DNA of 64,000 nucleotides from Halicephalobus mephisto (GCA_009193035.1 SWDT01000003.1:558001-622000), one strand, 5' to 3'; shown: positions 23,201 to 33,799, counted from the first letter of the stretch. A program made the numbers and translations. Notes: generated by a model not told the origin, from the letters alone.

Positions 23201-24990
23201 GTACAAGCGATGTTGAAACAACAAAATTGAGCAAAAGCAAGAACACATAAAGCAGCTCCAATAATGACGAATAAAATTACAGTTTGAGTACCTTGAACAA
23301 AAAATTCAGAATCATCGGTATCTGACAAAAGAAGTGTGTTAGCTAATCTTCCGGACAAAATCGCGAACAACGGTTGGCAAATCCCGCATAATGCGGCCAG
23401 ACACAAGGCCAGAATTACCATAATCATGTCTGTTCGATTACCGTACTTGAATAAATCCCAAAATTTGACCGGTTTCTCGGACAATTTAGCATCAACCAAA
23501 TCCGTTCGACAAAGAACATAATTCAAAAATTTTTCAAGTTTACTTTTTTCGTAAAATTTTTCTTCTTCTTCGTCTTCGATTTTTTTGAAACTGGATTTCG
23601 AAGAAACATTGTCTTCTGGATCGGTCAAATCGAAGGCGATTCTTCTGTTTTCTTTATCCGGGACGTCGATCGGGATCTCCAGAAAGTCCTCAGGACCGGC
23701 TTCTGAATTCTTCAAAATTTCGGATTTGGAAAAATTTGAATTTTCCGAAAAAAAATTATTCGTTTTTTTCATTCTTGGAGGTTTCGGAGGATTATTTAAA
23801 TTTTTATTTTCAGAATGATCACTAACGATAATTTGGATGTCCTGAGGTCGAGAAATCGTCGTTGTTTGTCTTCGTTTTTTTTTAATTTGACGAAAACTGT
23901 TTCGAGGACTTTTGGTTCGATCAACGGCTTTCGGTTCTTCGTCGTCAGATCCTTCTGAATCTTTTTTGTTTTTTTTTGCAAAAATTAAAGAAGATCCGAC
24001 GACAGATGTCACTTGGATCATCGCCGGATTTCCTTCCGGAGAATTGAATGGAGTAACTGAAACAATTTCGTTTTCGATTTTGACGGATTCAGATTCCTCA
24101 AAATATTTTGATTTTTCTTTTGGAGTTTTTACTGTAGAATCAGAATCAGAATCTGGTGTTTTCTGAAATTTAGGAACTTCGTTGGATACTGTAGTTTTGT
24201 TAGAATTAATTTTTTCTGATGTTCGATCAAGTTCGGATGATTCTGATTTTTTCGCAGATTTTATTTCATCGTCTTCAGAATCAGAATCTTCTTCTTTTTT
24301 CATTTCTTCTGCTTTCGGAAATTCATTGAGTTCTTTAGTTTCATTAGAATCAAGGTCATCCAAAGTTCCATTAGACGATTCAGAATCTTCAGAAGAACTC
24401 GATATTGTTTCATCGGTAGATCTTACTTCATCAGAATCTTCTTCTTTTCTCGGTTCTTCGGATTCAGAATCTTCTTCTTTTTTTAATTCTTTTAATCCAG
24501 AATCTTCTTCTTTTTTCAGTTCTTTGGATTCAGAATCTTCTTCTTTTTTTAATTCTTTTAATCCAGAATCTTCTTCTTTTTTCAGTTCTCTGGAATCAGA
24601 ATCTTCTTCTCTTTTCAGTTTTCTGGAATCAGAAACTTCTTCTTTTTTAAATTGTTCGGATTCAGAAACTTCTTCTTTTTTAAATTCTTCGGATTCAGAA
24701 TCTTCTTCTTTTTTAAATTCTTTTAATCCAGAAACTTCTTCTTTTTTTAGTCCTTCTGGTTTCGGAAATTTATTAATTTCTTTAGTTTCATTAGAATCTA
24801 TTTCTTCAAAACTGTCGGTAGATTCCTGTTTTTCTAAATCCAATTCTTTCTGATTTTTTCCAGCATCTTTGGCGTCATTGGCTTCTTTCTGAATACCGTA
24901 ATCCTTCACTTTTCCATCAATTTCGTTCTCCGGATTTTCTTCAGAAACATGTTTAACTTCTTTTTTGACGTCGGATTCTGTCTCGCTCAT
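14250..24990 (-). CDS. P-glycoprotein (ABCB full transporter) with long acidic N-terminal extension
   Basis: A full ABC exporter of about 1746 aa, predicted to be in the plasma membrane and to pump lipophilic substrates with ATP. Eight exons, all phase-consistent: 23093-24990, 22539-22710, 20167-21825, 19209-19813, 19009-19162, 18220-18414, 17431-17784, 14250-14453. Residues 1 to about 510 are hydrophilic, rich in Glu/Lys/Ser/Asp, with repeats of the form [23 protein letters not shown]1 follows ([20 protein letters not shown]). NBD1 has Walker [10 protein letters not shown], signature [13 protein letters not shown], Walker [13 protein letters not shown] and H-loop IAHRLSTI. After an acidic linker come TMD2 and NBD2 ([44 protein letters not shown]). 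Both sites look catalytically intact. Ordinary P-glycoproteins are about 1280 aa, so the excess is nearly all N-terminal. AATAAA lies 9 bases past the stop. The left-edge gene is a same-strand relative. Confidence 0.93.
14930..15360. repeat. Intronic tandem repeat of about 90 bp
   Basis: Five units with ATTATTGAATATAACCAAAA and AAGTTGTCTCAGAACGAATT in the 3-kb last intron of the P-glycoprotein gene. The same intron also holds TTTATTTTTTTAATAAAA runs (15540-15760) and ATATATCAAAAATGATAATT units (15900-16490). Patches at 15360-15530 and 16500-16640 have higher G+C but no supported exon. Confidence 0.75.
16740..17345. repeat. Intronic minisatellite, GCAGGTTGCACGCAAC units
   Basis: About nine units of roughly 60 bases with a higher-order period near 240: TGCAGGTTGCACGCAACGTT, then TAGCTTGGTTGACATCAATA, then ATCACAGTCAAAATCAAATC. 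It reads open on the minus strand for 169 codons, but only as an arithmetic effect of the unit. Each unit holds the near-palindrome TTGCATGCAA or TTGCACGCAA. A related unpaired copy lies at 61150-61260. Confidence 0.85.
17790..18110. repeat. Intronic repeat with CTCTCAACACGAAAATT
   Basis: Four to five copies of a roughly 70-base unit (CAAAATTCTCTCAACACGAA, then TTCAAAGATTTT) in the intron between the last two P-glycoprotein NBD2-start exons. It belongs to the scattered CGACACGAA motif group. Confidence 0.65.
18540..18965. repeat. Tandem perfect hairpins (26-bp arms), about 3.3 copies
   Basis: Units of about 120 bases. In the second unit ACACGAATGATGTTTAATTT ATTTTT is the exact inverse of AAAAATAAATTAAACATCAT TCGTGT, around a 60-base loop (TTACTTTTTAAAATTACTAA). 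Units are joined by TTCCCGGTCCTGAC or a variant. One arm of the third unit has small changes. It lies wholly inside the intron 18415-19008 of the P-glycoprotein gene. Confidence 0.85.
19840..20115. repeat. Intronic AT-rich repeat
   Basis: Units of GAAATTTTTTAGAATTTTCC followed by AGAATCCAGTAAAAAATT, four copies with a period near 60, inside a P-glycoprotein intron. Confidence 0.6.
21840..23075. repeat. Intronic AT-rich tandem repeats around exon 2 of the P-glycoprotein gene
   Basis: 21840-22150 holds AAATTATGAAATTACAAAAT units with a duplicated block of about 120 bases. 22735-22890 holds five units of about 33 bases (AAAAACTCATATATAATTCT). 22930-23075 holds three units of about 60 bases (GAATTTTGATATATGAGAAA). 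The exon 22539-22710 lies between them. Confidence 0.7.
23800..24990 (-). other. Acidic KEEDSE-type repeat region coding for the P-glycoprotein N-terminus
   Basis: Within this exon the stretch 24450-24740 is a tandem repeat of about 33 bases translated as [22 protein letters not shown] and similar eleven-residue units, about eight copies. It is strongly charged and predicted to be disordered and cytoplasmic. Its complement is also open for 223 codons on the plus strand because of GAA/TTC codon bias; that frame is not a gene. Confidence 0.8.
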
Positions 24991-25249
24991 CTCGATTCAG
25001 ATTCGCTCAAATCCAGTCAGCACAATCCACAAAAAATAAAAATCAAAAAGTAAAAACGTTTCGTTTTAAAAATGATCCGATTCATCCTCTTTTTGTAATC
25101 TCTTTGATAACCACATTGAATGTCATTATGTCCATCGGAGAATGCAAATCGTCTGTTTCCTCATTGTTGCCGTTATCGAAGACAAACTATACTTTTTGAT
25201 TTCGGAAAATTTACACAAAAAAAACATAAATTTTGGCTTGGTAACAATT

Positions 25250-25600
25250 GCGAAATGTGATACAATTGTTACTTTTTTTACTTTATTACTTTATTACTTT
25301 TACATTTTTACTTTTTTTACATTATTACTTTTTTTACTTTTACTTTTATTTTTTTACATTATTACTTTATTACTTTCTTTTACTTTCTTTTACTTTCTTT
25401 TACTTTTTTACTTTTTTACTTTTACTTTCTTTTACTTTTACTTTTATTTTTTTACATTATTACTTTTTTTACTCTATTACTTTTACTTTTTTTACATTAT
25501 TACTTTCTTTTACTTTTACTTTTTTACTTTTACTTTCTTTTACTTTTATTTTTTTACATTATTACTTTCTTTTACTTTTTTACTTTTTATTTATATTTAG
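25250..25600. repeat. Pyrimidine-rich TTACTTT simple repeat
   Basis: About 350 bases of TTTTACTTTTA and TTTACATTATTACT on the plus strand, with almost no purines other than A in TTA. It lies about 260 bases upstream of the P-glycoprotein start codon and could form non-B structure. Bases 25000-25250 are the probable promoter region of that gene; no clear TATA box is seen. Confidence 0.8.
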
Positions 25601-26090
25601 CACAAAATCAAAAATTACAACAAGTACAAAAAACAAACTTAATTGCAGTTGTTTTCTTCTTTGATTCAGCTGTGATTTAGATTGATGATGAAAATTGCAA
25701 ATTAATAATGACGATTTCCACTTTTTACTGGACTAAAAATTACTTTTTTGTGTGTTGATATTGTTGGATTATATATGATATATGGACACATTAAAATGGC
25801 TCTGATATATTTGATATATAAAATTCAATGATTAATTGAATTTAATTCATAAAAAAAACGTAATTTCTGATTTAATAACAATTGTGAAATATGACGCAAT
25901 CGTCACATTTTTTATGTTTCACTTTGGTGACGAAAATTAGAACGAAATAGTGACAATTTGCATTTGTTATTTGATCAAAAGTTTGATTTTTTTTATGTTT
26001 ATTTTAATAGTTTATGATTCCTATGTCATGTCTGTGTTCTTTTTGTATTTAATTTATATTCATAATGTTTCGGATTTGAATGATTCCAAA
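25600..26090. other. AT-rich intergenic DNA with a MITE-like fragment
   Basis: 25850-25980 carries ACGTAATTTCTGATTTAATA and CAATTGTGAAATATGACG, a diverged relative of the inverted-repeat elements at 5601-5935. No gene. Confidence 0.45.
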
Positions 26091-28290
26091 CTACGAATAT
26101 CAACATGATTGAAGGTGGAAGAAAAGATTCAGAAGGATTCAGAAGAAAGAAACATTGTTGATGAATATATGTAACTTGTAACAGTCATGTTTGATTTTTT
26201 TAAACTTTAATCTTCAATTTTTTGAGATAGAAAATAACGTATTATTATTTTTCCTCTTAATGAAGGTGATTAAAAATCAAAAAAGTGATTTAGAAGAAGA
26301 ATTAAGAAGAGAAGATTCGTTTTTGATATATATGTACATCATATAGCAGTTGATATTCTTTAATTTTTTTAAAACTTTAATTATTTATTTTCGATTTTAG
26401 CTAATAGGTCATTATTATCAATTCTGTTATATAAATGTAGTCGGAGAAGAAGTGATTTAGAAGAAGGATTAAGAAGAAAAGATTCGTTTTTGATATATAT
26501 GTACATCATGTAGCAGTTGATATTCTTTAATTCTTTTAAAACTTTAATTATTTATTTTCGATTTTAGCTAATAGGTCATTATTATCACTTCTGTTATATA
26601 AATGTAGTCGAAGAAGAAGAATTAAGAAGAAAAGATTCGTTTTTGATGCACATATATAACATGTAGCAGTTGATATTCTTTAATTCTTTTAAAACTTTAA
26701 TTTCCTTTTTCGATTTTAGTTAATAGGTTATTATTATCACTTCTGTTATATAAATGTAGTTCAAGGTGAAAAAAATAATTCAGAAAAGGAACGCTTTAGA
26801 AATAATTCATTTACAACATTTCTTCACATGACACAACGGTCGATCGCGCTTGATTTTTTTAAAGTTTTAATTACCTGGTTTTGAAGGCGGCGAAATAACC
26901 GACAATTTTCACTTTTATTATATATATATTCTCAAAACTATAAGAAATGATTTACAAGAGAACCGCTGCGGACGAGTTTTATTTTCTGAACATTCGTTGC
27001 GCAATATGGGACGTCGCACAAAACCACATGCCATGAAAGATCAAGCAAAAAGTTTTAGTTTGTCTTAATTTAACTTTTTTTCTGTTGTATTGTATGGTGT
27101 GGTGTAGCGGACTCCGAGAACGGGACAAACGCTGAGGATAAAGAAAAAGAAGAAAAATATTCGTTGCGCAATATACTGCTTAATTATATTTTTTATTTTA
27201 AATTTACTTTTTTATTTTTTTTTTGATTTAGGCAATAAACAATTATTATAATTTGCGTTTAATTAACGTAATCGAAGAAGGGAAAATTGATTTTAAAAAA
27301 AAATATTAAATAATTTATTTTTGAAATACAGATAAATTACTTTTGGATCGTCGTTGGGGAATCCGGATCCGCGTGTAGATACAAATATATGGAAGTAACT
27401 TTATTGGGGCCTCAGGCACGAGATAAAACACAACTTTATAAAAATTATTGCGCAATTTTTAAATTCCCGCCAAAAGGCAATCGTACAAATTTCATTGGTC
27501 CTCAGGGTATTTCCCTTCGGGACCAAAGTTATGTGGCTTCCACTCAAATAGATCACGTACAATCCAACAATTACGTAATAGTAGATCATACTTGATTTTT
27601 TTGGAACCTTCATTTCCGGTTTTTGAATTCATAGAATAAATAATTATTGTATTTTCTGTCATATTAACGTAATCGAATGAGGACAAAGTGTTTTCGAACT
27701 GGAACGTGTTAGAAAACATTCAGTTTTGATAAATATGTGCATCACATATTAATTAATTCTTCTTAATTCCTTTAAAACCTTAATTAATCAAGTTGGGACT
27801 TTCAAAACAAACTATTTTTACTACTTGAAGTTTATTAGTAATATTGAACAAGAATAATGTAATTTAGCAAAAAATTCCGAAGAAATAATTCAGTTTTGAT
27901 GTTCATATATGTAATATACTAATATATCTTTATTAATTCCTTTAAAACCTTAATTAATCAAGATGGGACTTTCGGGACAAACTACTTTAAGCTTATTAGT
28001 AATATTGAACAAGAATAATGTGATTTAAAAGAAAAATTTTAACAAAAGAATTCAGTTTTGATATTCATAGATGTAACGTACTAATATATACGTTTGAATT
28101 TTTTGGAACTTTAATCAAGTTCGAAACTCCCTAACAAAGCACTATTTTTGGTCCGTTAGTAATGTTGAACAGAAACAATATGATTTAACAAAAACTTTCG
28201 AAAAAAAAATTCAATTTTGATGTTCATATTCATAATCTAATCATCGATTTTCCTTAATTTTTTGAAACACTAATTTTCCAATTTTGAGGT
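26090..28290. repeat. Decayed tandem array, about 150-190-bp unit, interrupted by an unrelated block
   Basis: At least ten degenerate units marked by GATTCGTTTTTGATATATAT, CATGTAGCAGTTGATATTCT, CTTTTAAAACTTTAATTA and TTATATAAATGTAGTCGAAG. The central copies (26430-26760) are nearly identical and outer copies are diverged. 26940-27590 interrupts the array with higher-G+C sequence (ACGTCGCACAAAACCACATG; GGGCCTCAGGCACGAGATAA) that has a 68-codon frame but no recognisable product. Confidence 0.75.
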
Positions 28291-28431
28291 CATAAATCAA
28301 ATTATTTTTTTAATTTCCTTTTTTTTTAATTTTGAAGAAAAAAATTTTTTTTCAAATATTTGTACAATACAGTATTTAATTTTTTTTTTGAAAAATAAAT
28401 GAAAAATTTTTAAAAATGAAATTTAAAAAAA

Positions 28432-30428
28432 TTATTGTCTCATTTCAGTTACGACGGTGTTCTGGTCCAATCGGATTTCTTCTGAAGTCTTCCAAGGAAA
28501 AAATTCGTCTCCTTCGTCGAGGCTGTGAATCAGCTTCTCTCCCGTCGATGGAACCGTCGACCCACTCGCGAACAACAAGAACCAAGTAGTATTATTCAAG
28601 TCGTAAATCTAAATTTCGAAATTCATATTATTATAAAAATTAAGTTTTATAAATTTTTTTCAATATGAATTTCTAAAATTCAATTTTGAATAATTTTTAA
28701 ATTTTTTGATAAATTTCGAAAATTTTTAAATTTTTCATAATTTTTAAAAATTCTGAAATTTCTACAGTATTCTAGAGGATTTCGAAATCTTCAAATTCTG
28801 AAATTTTTCACAAAATTTTTTGAAATTTTTAAAAATTCTGAAATTTCTACAGTATTCTAGAAAATTTCGGAATCTTCAAATTCTGAAATTTTTCACAAGA
28901 TTTTTTGAAATTTTTAATAATTCTGAAATTTCTACAGTATTCTAGAAAATTTCGAAATTCTCAAATCTGAAATTTTTCACAAAATTTTTTAAAGTTTTCA
29001 AAAATTCTAAAATTTCTACAGTACTCTAGAAAATTTCGAAATTTTCAGATTTTGAGGTTTTTCACAAAATTGCAGTTTGAATGAAATAAATCCTTACTGA
29101 TGCTTTTTCTTCTTCGTCGATTTCGTCAGGTGAAGTCATGTCCAATTCGAATTTGCAGACCATTTTTCCGTCTTTCAGAAGGATTTCGGTGTTTTTGATC
29201 ATTTTCAGACTTGCGTCCAGGAGTTGGACGTTGTTCAGGCCTTCGTTGAAAGAAACAAAAGTCGTTCCGCTGATCCCGTTTGAATCGATGACACATTCGA
29301 TTACGGTATCGTCACCCATGAAGGTGTCTTCGCTGAATCCGAAGGCCATGTATCTTCCTAGTTCGAAATTTGAAACATCTTTGGCCTGCATTTCGAAACG
29401 AAAATGTTTCGATTTTAAAGTTTTCCATTTTAGGATTCCTTGACATTCTTCGTTAACACAATTTTTCGGAAAACTCCAACATCCAAAATTTTCGCCGCAA
29501 TCTTGGTTCGTTAATAAAGAAATTTCTGAACTCACTGGGATCTAGAAAATCCGTTTTTCGACAGCCGTGTCCCGGACATTTCTGCACCAAGTTATTCGTG
29601 TTCCAATTACGGAGTTAAAACTTAATTAAAAATATTTATAATACAGTAATCAGATCGAAAAATTCTGAATCAAAAATCGATTTTTAGGATTCTGGATTTT
29701 GAAAATTAATTTTTAATTCTAATTTTAATTTTTAGATATTTTTAGATTTAATTAAAATTATTTATAATACAGTAATCAGATCGAAAAATTCTGAATCAAA
29801 AATCGATTTTCAGGATTCTGGATTTAGAAAATTAATTTTTAATTCTAATTTTAACTTTTAAATATTTTCAAAGTTAACTAAAATTATTTATAATACAGTA
29901 ATCAGACCGACAAATTCCGAATCTAAAGCCAACCTTCAGAATCCGAAATTTTGAAAATTAATTTTCAATTTTAATTTTAATTTTTAAATATTTTTAGATT
30001 TAATTGAAATTATTTATAATATAGTAGTCGAATTTGTGAATTCTGAATCTGAAATTAAAAATATATTTTCAAAATTCTGGATTTCGAAGATTAACATCAA
30101 AATTTAAAAACATCTAAAATTTCACCTTGGAACTTTATTAAAATTAAAAATTAGAATAAATTTTAAAACTTCATATAAAAATTTAAATTTATTTAAAATA
30201 TTTTAAATTTTAATTTATTCAAAAAATTTAAAATTTTAATTTATTCAAAAAATTTTTAAAATTTAATTATTCAAAATATTTTTAATTTTTAATTATTAGA
30301 AATATTTTTAATTTTAAAATTGGAACAAAAATATCTGGTACACAAATGTCAAATAACTAGGATATTCACTCAAATATCGGATTTCTTAAAAAACTTACGA
30401 TTAAAAAAAGGATTAATCCGAATCCCAT
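28432..30428 (-). CDS. Secreted DOMON-domain protein
   Basis: Three phase-0 exons: 30399-30428 (MGFGLILFLI), 29098-29541, 28432-28608, giving about 216 aa. The start was chosen because it supplies a hydrophobic signal peptide (MGFGLILFLIIPVSS) joined through GTAAGT and TTTTCTAG. The body is a single DOMON fold: the FRFEMQAKDV strand, GRYMAFGFSEDTFMGDDTVI (the conserved GFS..-MG.. block), a variable middle, and the closing strand TTWFLLFASGSTVPSTGEKL with a downstream His. DOMON domains bind haem or sugar in extracellular or cell-surface proteins. No transmembrane helix, cytochrome b561 or monooxygenase domain is joined, so this is a stand-alone secreted form. Cysteines CGENFGCWSFPKNC suggest disulfides. 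Ligand and role are not predictable. Introns hold tandem repeats at 28620-29060 (period about 88) and 29590-30060 (period about 123). Confidence 0.85.
28620..30070. repeat. Two intronic tandem arrays in the DOMON gene
   Basis: 28620-29060 holds four units of about 88 bases with ATTTCTACAGTATTCTAGAA and TCTGAAATTTTTCACAAAAT. 29590-30060 holds four units of about 123 bases with TTTATAATACAGTAATCAGA and AAAATCGATTTTTAGGATTC. Exon 2 of the DOMON gene (29098-29541) separates the arrays. Confidence 0.8.
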
Positions 30429-30595
30429 CTTCTTTTTTTAAAGTCGTTCGACAAATTAGACCTGACTGAATTTTCAGGTCGATGAACTCGTTTTTCTTCT
30501 TCACTGATTTGATTGATGAACCTGGTTGCGATTGTCGTCTTACACAATTTTTATTTACTGAATTTGTAGAATTAATTAAAATATTATTGTTCACA

Positions 30596-30797
30596 AGTCT
30601 TCGGTACTGCAGTGGTTAGAACACGTAACTGTAGAGTTACAAAACTCGGGCCAGATTTCTAGTCAATGCCTTAGGGACAAAGTTAGAATTAATTGAGTTC
30701 ATTGGAATTGGGTTCCTCTTTTTGGTTTCGGTAGTGCAGTGTTAGTGCGCGTGGCTGTAAAGTTGCAAGACCAAGGTTCGATTCTCGGCCAGACTCG
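30596..30797 (+). repeat. Two degenerate tRNA-like (SINE-head) elements
   Basis: Two copies near 30596-30668 and 30724-30797. Each has an A-box-like stretch (TACTGCAGTGGTTAG, TAGTGCAGTGTTAG); the second has a clean B box (GGTTCGATTC). The first has a 5-bp anticodon-like stem GTAAC/GTTAC. Acceptor pairing is poor, so these are not functional tRNA genes. A tail with GGGTCCTGCACAAGGCGGGG follows at 30961-30980, similar to the tail after the elements at 56020-56277. Confidence 0.5.
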
Positions 30798-30799
30798 AG

Positions 30800-32090
30800 G
30801 GTTTCTCAGTAAAAGAAAAACAAATCAACCTTGATGTCGGACTTTCTACGACAAATCAATTCATCAGAAGTCGTGTCAAAACATCTACAATCAAACTTGC
30901 GAGGTTAAATCCTTAGTTTTTGCTTAAATATCTTTGTACCGTATGCTTTGTACTAAAAACGGGTCCTGCACAAGGCGGGGAAAACACGAAAATAAAAAAG
31001 TAAAATATTATTCAAAGCGATAGTTGTCTATCAGGCTCAGAATAAAAACAATAAAAATGGTACTGTTATGGATGCGTAGGCTCCACGGCCAGAGATATCC
31101 AGAACACCCGAGGCTAATCAGTCTTCTCTCTCTCCGCCGAATATGAGGGGAACACATCGCGTCAGACAGTGTTCCCCGGATGTTGCGCTTTTGTCATTAA
31201 CACTTGGACGACAATGGGACACATGCCGTCCGTGTCCCGCAGGTTCGATCCCTCGGGTCAAAATTTGCATGAAAATTATGCAAAAAATCATATAGTAAAT
31301 CAAGGTTAAAAATCAATTTTTTCTTAGAACAACATGACATGGCAATAGTGTCCCTAAAAAAATATAAAAAATTAATTTTTTGGAACAAAAGAGACTGTCG
31401 TTTACGTGTTCAATCGTCCTATTACTGGTCTGTATTGTTGTGTCTAATCCTCTGGATAAAGACATAACAGATACGAAAAAATAAAAATTGATTTTTTTGC
31501 AGATTCTGAAGTCTTCTAGAACTTTTGTGAAAACTTTAGACATTTTAGAATCTTTTGGAAGTTTTCGAAACTTCATAAAAACCCCTGAGAGATTCTGAAA
31601 TTCTCCAGAATTGAATCAGAAGCTTCTGAAATTTCGTGTCGGGACCATTTCGTAAAAATTTAATTTTATAATTTTTTTAATTTAAAAAAATTTAATTTTA
31701 TACTTTTTTAAATTAAAAAAGAATTTTTAATTTCGTAAAAATTTAATTTTATAATTTTTTAAATTTCCAAAAAATTTAATTTTAGGATTTTTAAAATTTA
31801 AAAAAAAATTTTTAATTTGTAAAAATTTAATTTTATGATTTCTAAAATTTCGTGTCGGGACCATTTTGTAAAGATTTAATTTTTAATTTCATATGATATT
31901 TTAAATTTTTTGTTTGACTTTAAAAATCTTTAAATTAAAAAATTTTCAAACCAAATCACTTGATTTAAGAAAAACAAATTATTTTTTATTCAAAAATTAC
32001 ACAATGAATTTCATTTATTCGTCGTTGAAAAATTTTTTCAAATGCAATTTTAGAAAAAAATTAAAATTTTTGAATTTTACAATTTTTATA
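30800..32090. other. Intergenic: SINE-like tail, hairpins and AT-rich DNA
   Basis: 31130-31265 is higher in G+C with a GGGGAACAC/GTGTTCCCC hairpin, a GGGACAC/GTGTCCC hairpin and a B-box-like GGTTCGATCCC, probably another SINE-related fragment. 31670-31880 holds AATTTAATTTTATAATTTTT-type repeats with two copies of TTTCGTGTCGGGACCATTT. A minus-strand AATAAA at 32014-32019 probably ends the next gene. Confidence 0.45.
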
Positions 32091-32092
32091 AA

Positions 32093-33785
32093 TTATTTTT
32101 TAGAAGCCGGTTTTTTGGGTCCGGATTTCGGAGCGGATTTGGGGTGTTCCTTGGCTTCGGGTTGGGGTTCGGGTTGGGGTTGGGGGATCTGGGAGCTGCC
32201 GTCGTCGTCAACGGGTTCTTTGCACTGGGTGGCGAGGTACTCTCTGACCCCGGGGGAAATCGGACTTTCGGCATCTTGTAATTTCGAATAGATCTCCAGA
32301 TGAGCTTTGCCTTTCCAGATTAAACCGCATCTGAATGTCGAATCATTTTTAACTAAAAACATCCGAATTTTATGAAGAGCATCGTGGACTTTGCTGAGGA
32401 CGACATACGGTAGGGGTTTCATGAGTTTCGAAACATCCGTCAAACCGTAAAAAGACGGTTTTCCAAAGTCACCGTTTCCTTTGAAAAATCCGACGATCTC
32501 CTGATCCGCAGATGTGAAGAACAGCTGGGCCCACGTGAAAAAGGGAAATCCGGCCCCGTGCGGATACGTCGTCAGAAGTTGAAGAGGAACTGCTTTTGAA
32601 ACCTCCCCGAATTCGACAAATTGAAGTTTTTCGTTTTCGGAAAATTTTTTTCTTTCAGATAAAGTTTCTATTTCTTTTTCGAAATTTCCGACTTTTCCGG
32701 CTTGAAAATCTCCCATATCCACTTCGTATCTGACGAGCATTTTGAATTGACCAAATTGGTACGAAACAAGTTGGAAATACGGTCCTGTACAATGTCGACT
32801 TCTGGGCTTCGACATTTTGTGCTTCAGATTCTGGTCAAATGTAACATGACCGATTTCCATCAAATCAGAAGCCTCCATTCTCGATAATAAAACTGTTTTT
32901 CCAACTCTTTCACAATCTATTCGAAAAAGTCCTTCTCCGGCTTCTTGTGCAAAAGCAAAAAGTTTTTGCAAATTTACGGCATCTGTGATAAAATCGAATT
33001 CATCGAAATTTATTTCTTTTCTTTTTTTTTGAGCCAAATGTCGAGCTGCCAAGATCACCGGATCCAGAGAAGCATCATTGAGCTTCAGATGATTCACGTC
33101 GTAAATCAGGACTCCGGCATCTTGATTCAGACGGCCTCCGGGAAAAAAGTTGTATTCCCGAGGCATTCCTGGAATCTAAAAAATTCAAATTTATTTAATT
33201 TTTCAATTTAAAATTTTTTTTTTAAATTTAAAATTTATTTAGTTTTTTAATCTTTAAAATTTTTTTTTAAAATTTAAAATTTATTTAATTTTTTAATTTA
33301 AAATTTTTTTTTAATTTAAAATTTATTTAATTTTTCAATTTAAATTTTTTTTTAAATTTAAAATTTACTTAATTTTTTAATTTTTAAAATTAAAGTTTTA
33401 TTTTTAAAATTTCAAAGTTATTTAGTTTTTGAAATTTAAAGTTTATTTAATTTTTAAAAGTTAAATTTACTTGATTTTTTAAATTTAAAATTTATTTAAT
33501 TTTCAAATTTCAAAGTTATTTAGTTTTTTAAATTTAAATTTAATTTATTTTTTAAATTTCAAAGTTATTTAGTTTTTTAAATTTAAATTTAATTTATTTT
33601 TTAGTTAAAATTTTTACCAAAATTGTCGGTTCATCGTCGAGGAGATACCATTGATATCCTCCAAGTCTCTCGACGTACTTGGTCGTCGTTGCGGAGTTCT
33701 TGCTGCTGAGGTTATTAAGGGGCAGAAGTCCGTAGGGATCTTCAGCGAGTCCCTTGAAGAGCCAGAAGTCGTCAGCAGAAGTCAT
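32093..33785 (-). CDS. Protein resembling an uncharacterised, mainly fungal family
   Basis: Two phase-0 exons, 33618-33785 and 32093-33175, give 416 aa. There is no signal peptide and no membrane segment, so it is probably cytosolic. From memory, the block order matches fungal proteins that databases often mislabel as geranylgeranyl pyrophosphate synthetase: GGYQWYLLDDEPTILV, a Pro-Gly-Met-Pro block, DAGVLIYDVNHLKL, DFITDAVNLQKLFAFA, FRIDCERVGKTVLLSRMEA, a GHVTFDQN block, TGPYFQLVSYQFGQFKMLVR, then YEVD and AQLFFTSADQEIVGFFKGNG. There is no DDXXD motif of real prenyl synthases, so that database name should not be transferred. The C-terminal 45 residues are low-complexity (PQPQPEPQPEAKEHPKSAPK). 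The biochemical function is unknown. Similarity to fungi in a nematode suggests either an old, patchily kept family or horizontal transfer. CDS confidence is high; family assignment is moderate. Confidence 0.82.
33180..33600. repeat. AT-rich intronic simple repeat
   Basis: Repeated AATTTAAAATTTATTTAATT with period near 40 fills the only intron of the fungal-type gene. Confidence 0.6.
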
Positions 33786-33799
33786 TTCTTACAGTACCT

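Noticed and set aside
24182..24853. Long plus-strand open frame (223 codons) opposite the acidic repeats
   Set aside because: It is the complement of GAA/TCA/GAT-rich codons of the P-glycoprotein N-terminus, and its Ser/Phe-rich translation has no domain or splice context.
25142..25664. Two overlapping plus-strand frames rich in Phe, Leu and Tyr
   Set aside because: They are translations of a TTACTTT simple repeat and are not protein-like.
27389..27595. Short plus-strand gene of 68 codons
   Set aside because: No signal peptide, domain or splice partners, and it lies in an insert within a repeat array.
32093..33175. Geranylgeranyl pyrophosphate synthase function
   Set aside because: The sequence lacks both Asp-rich motifs of prenyl synthases; the name comes only from mislabelled fungal relatives.
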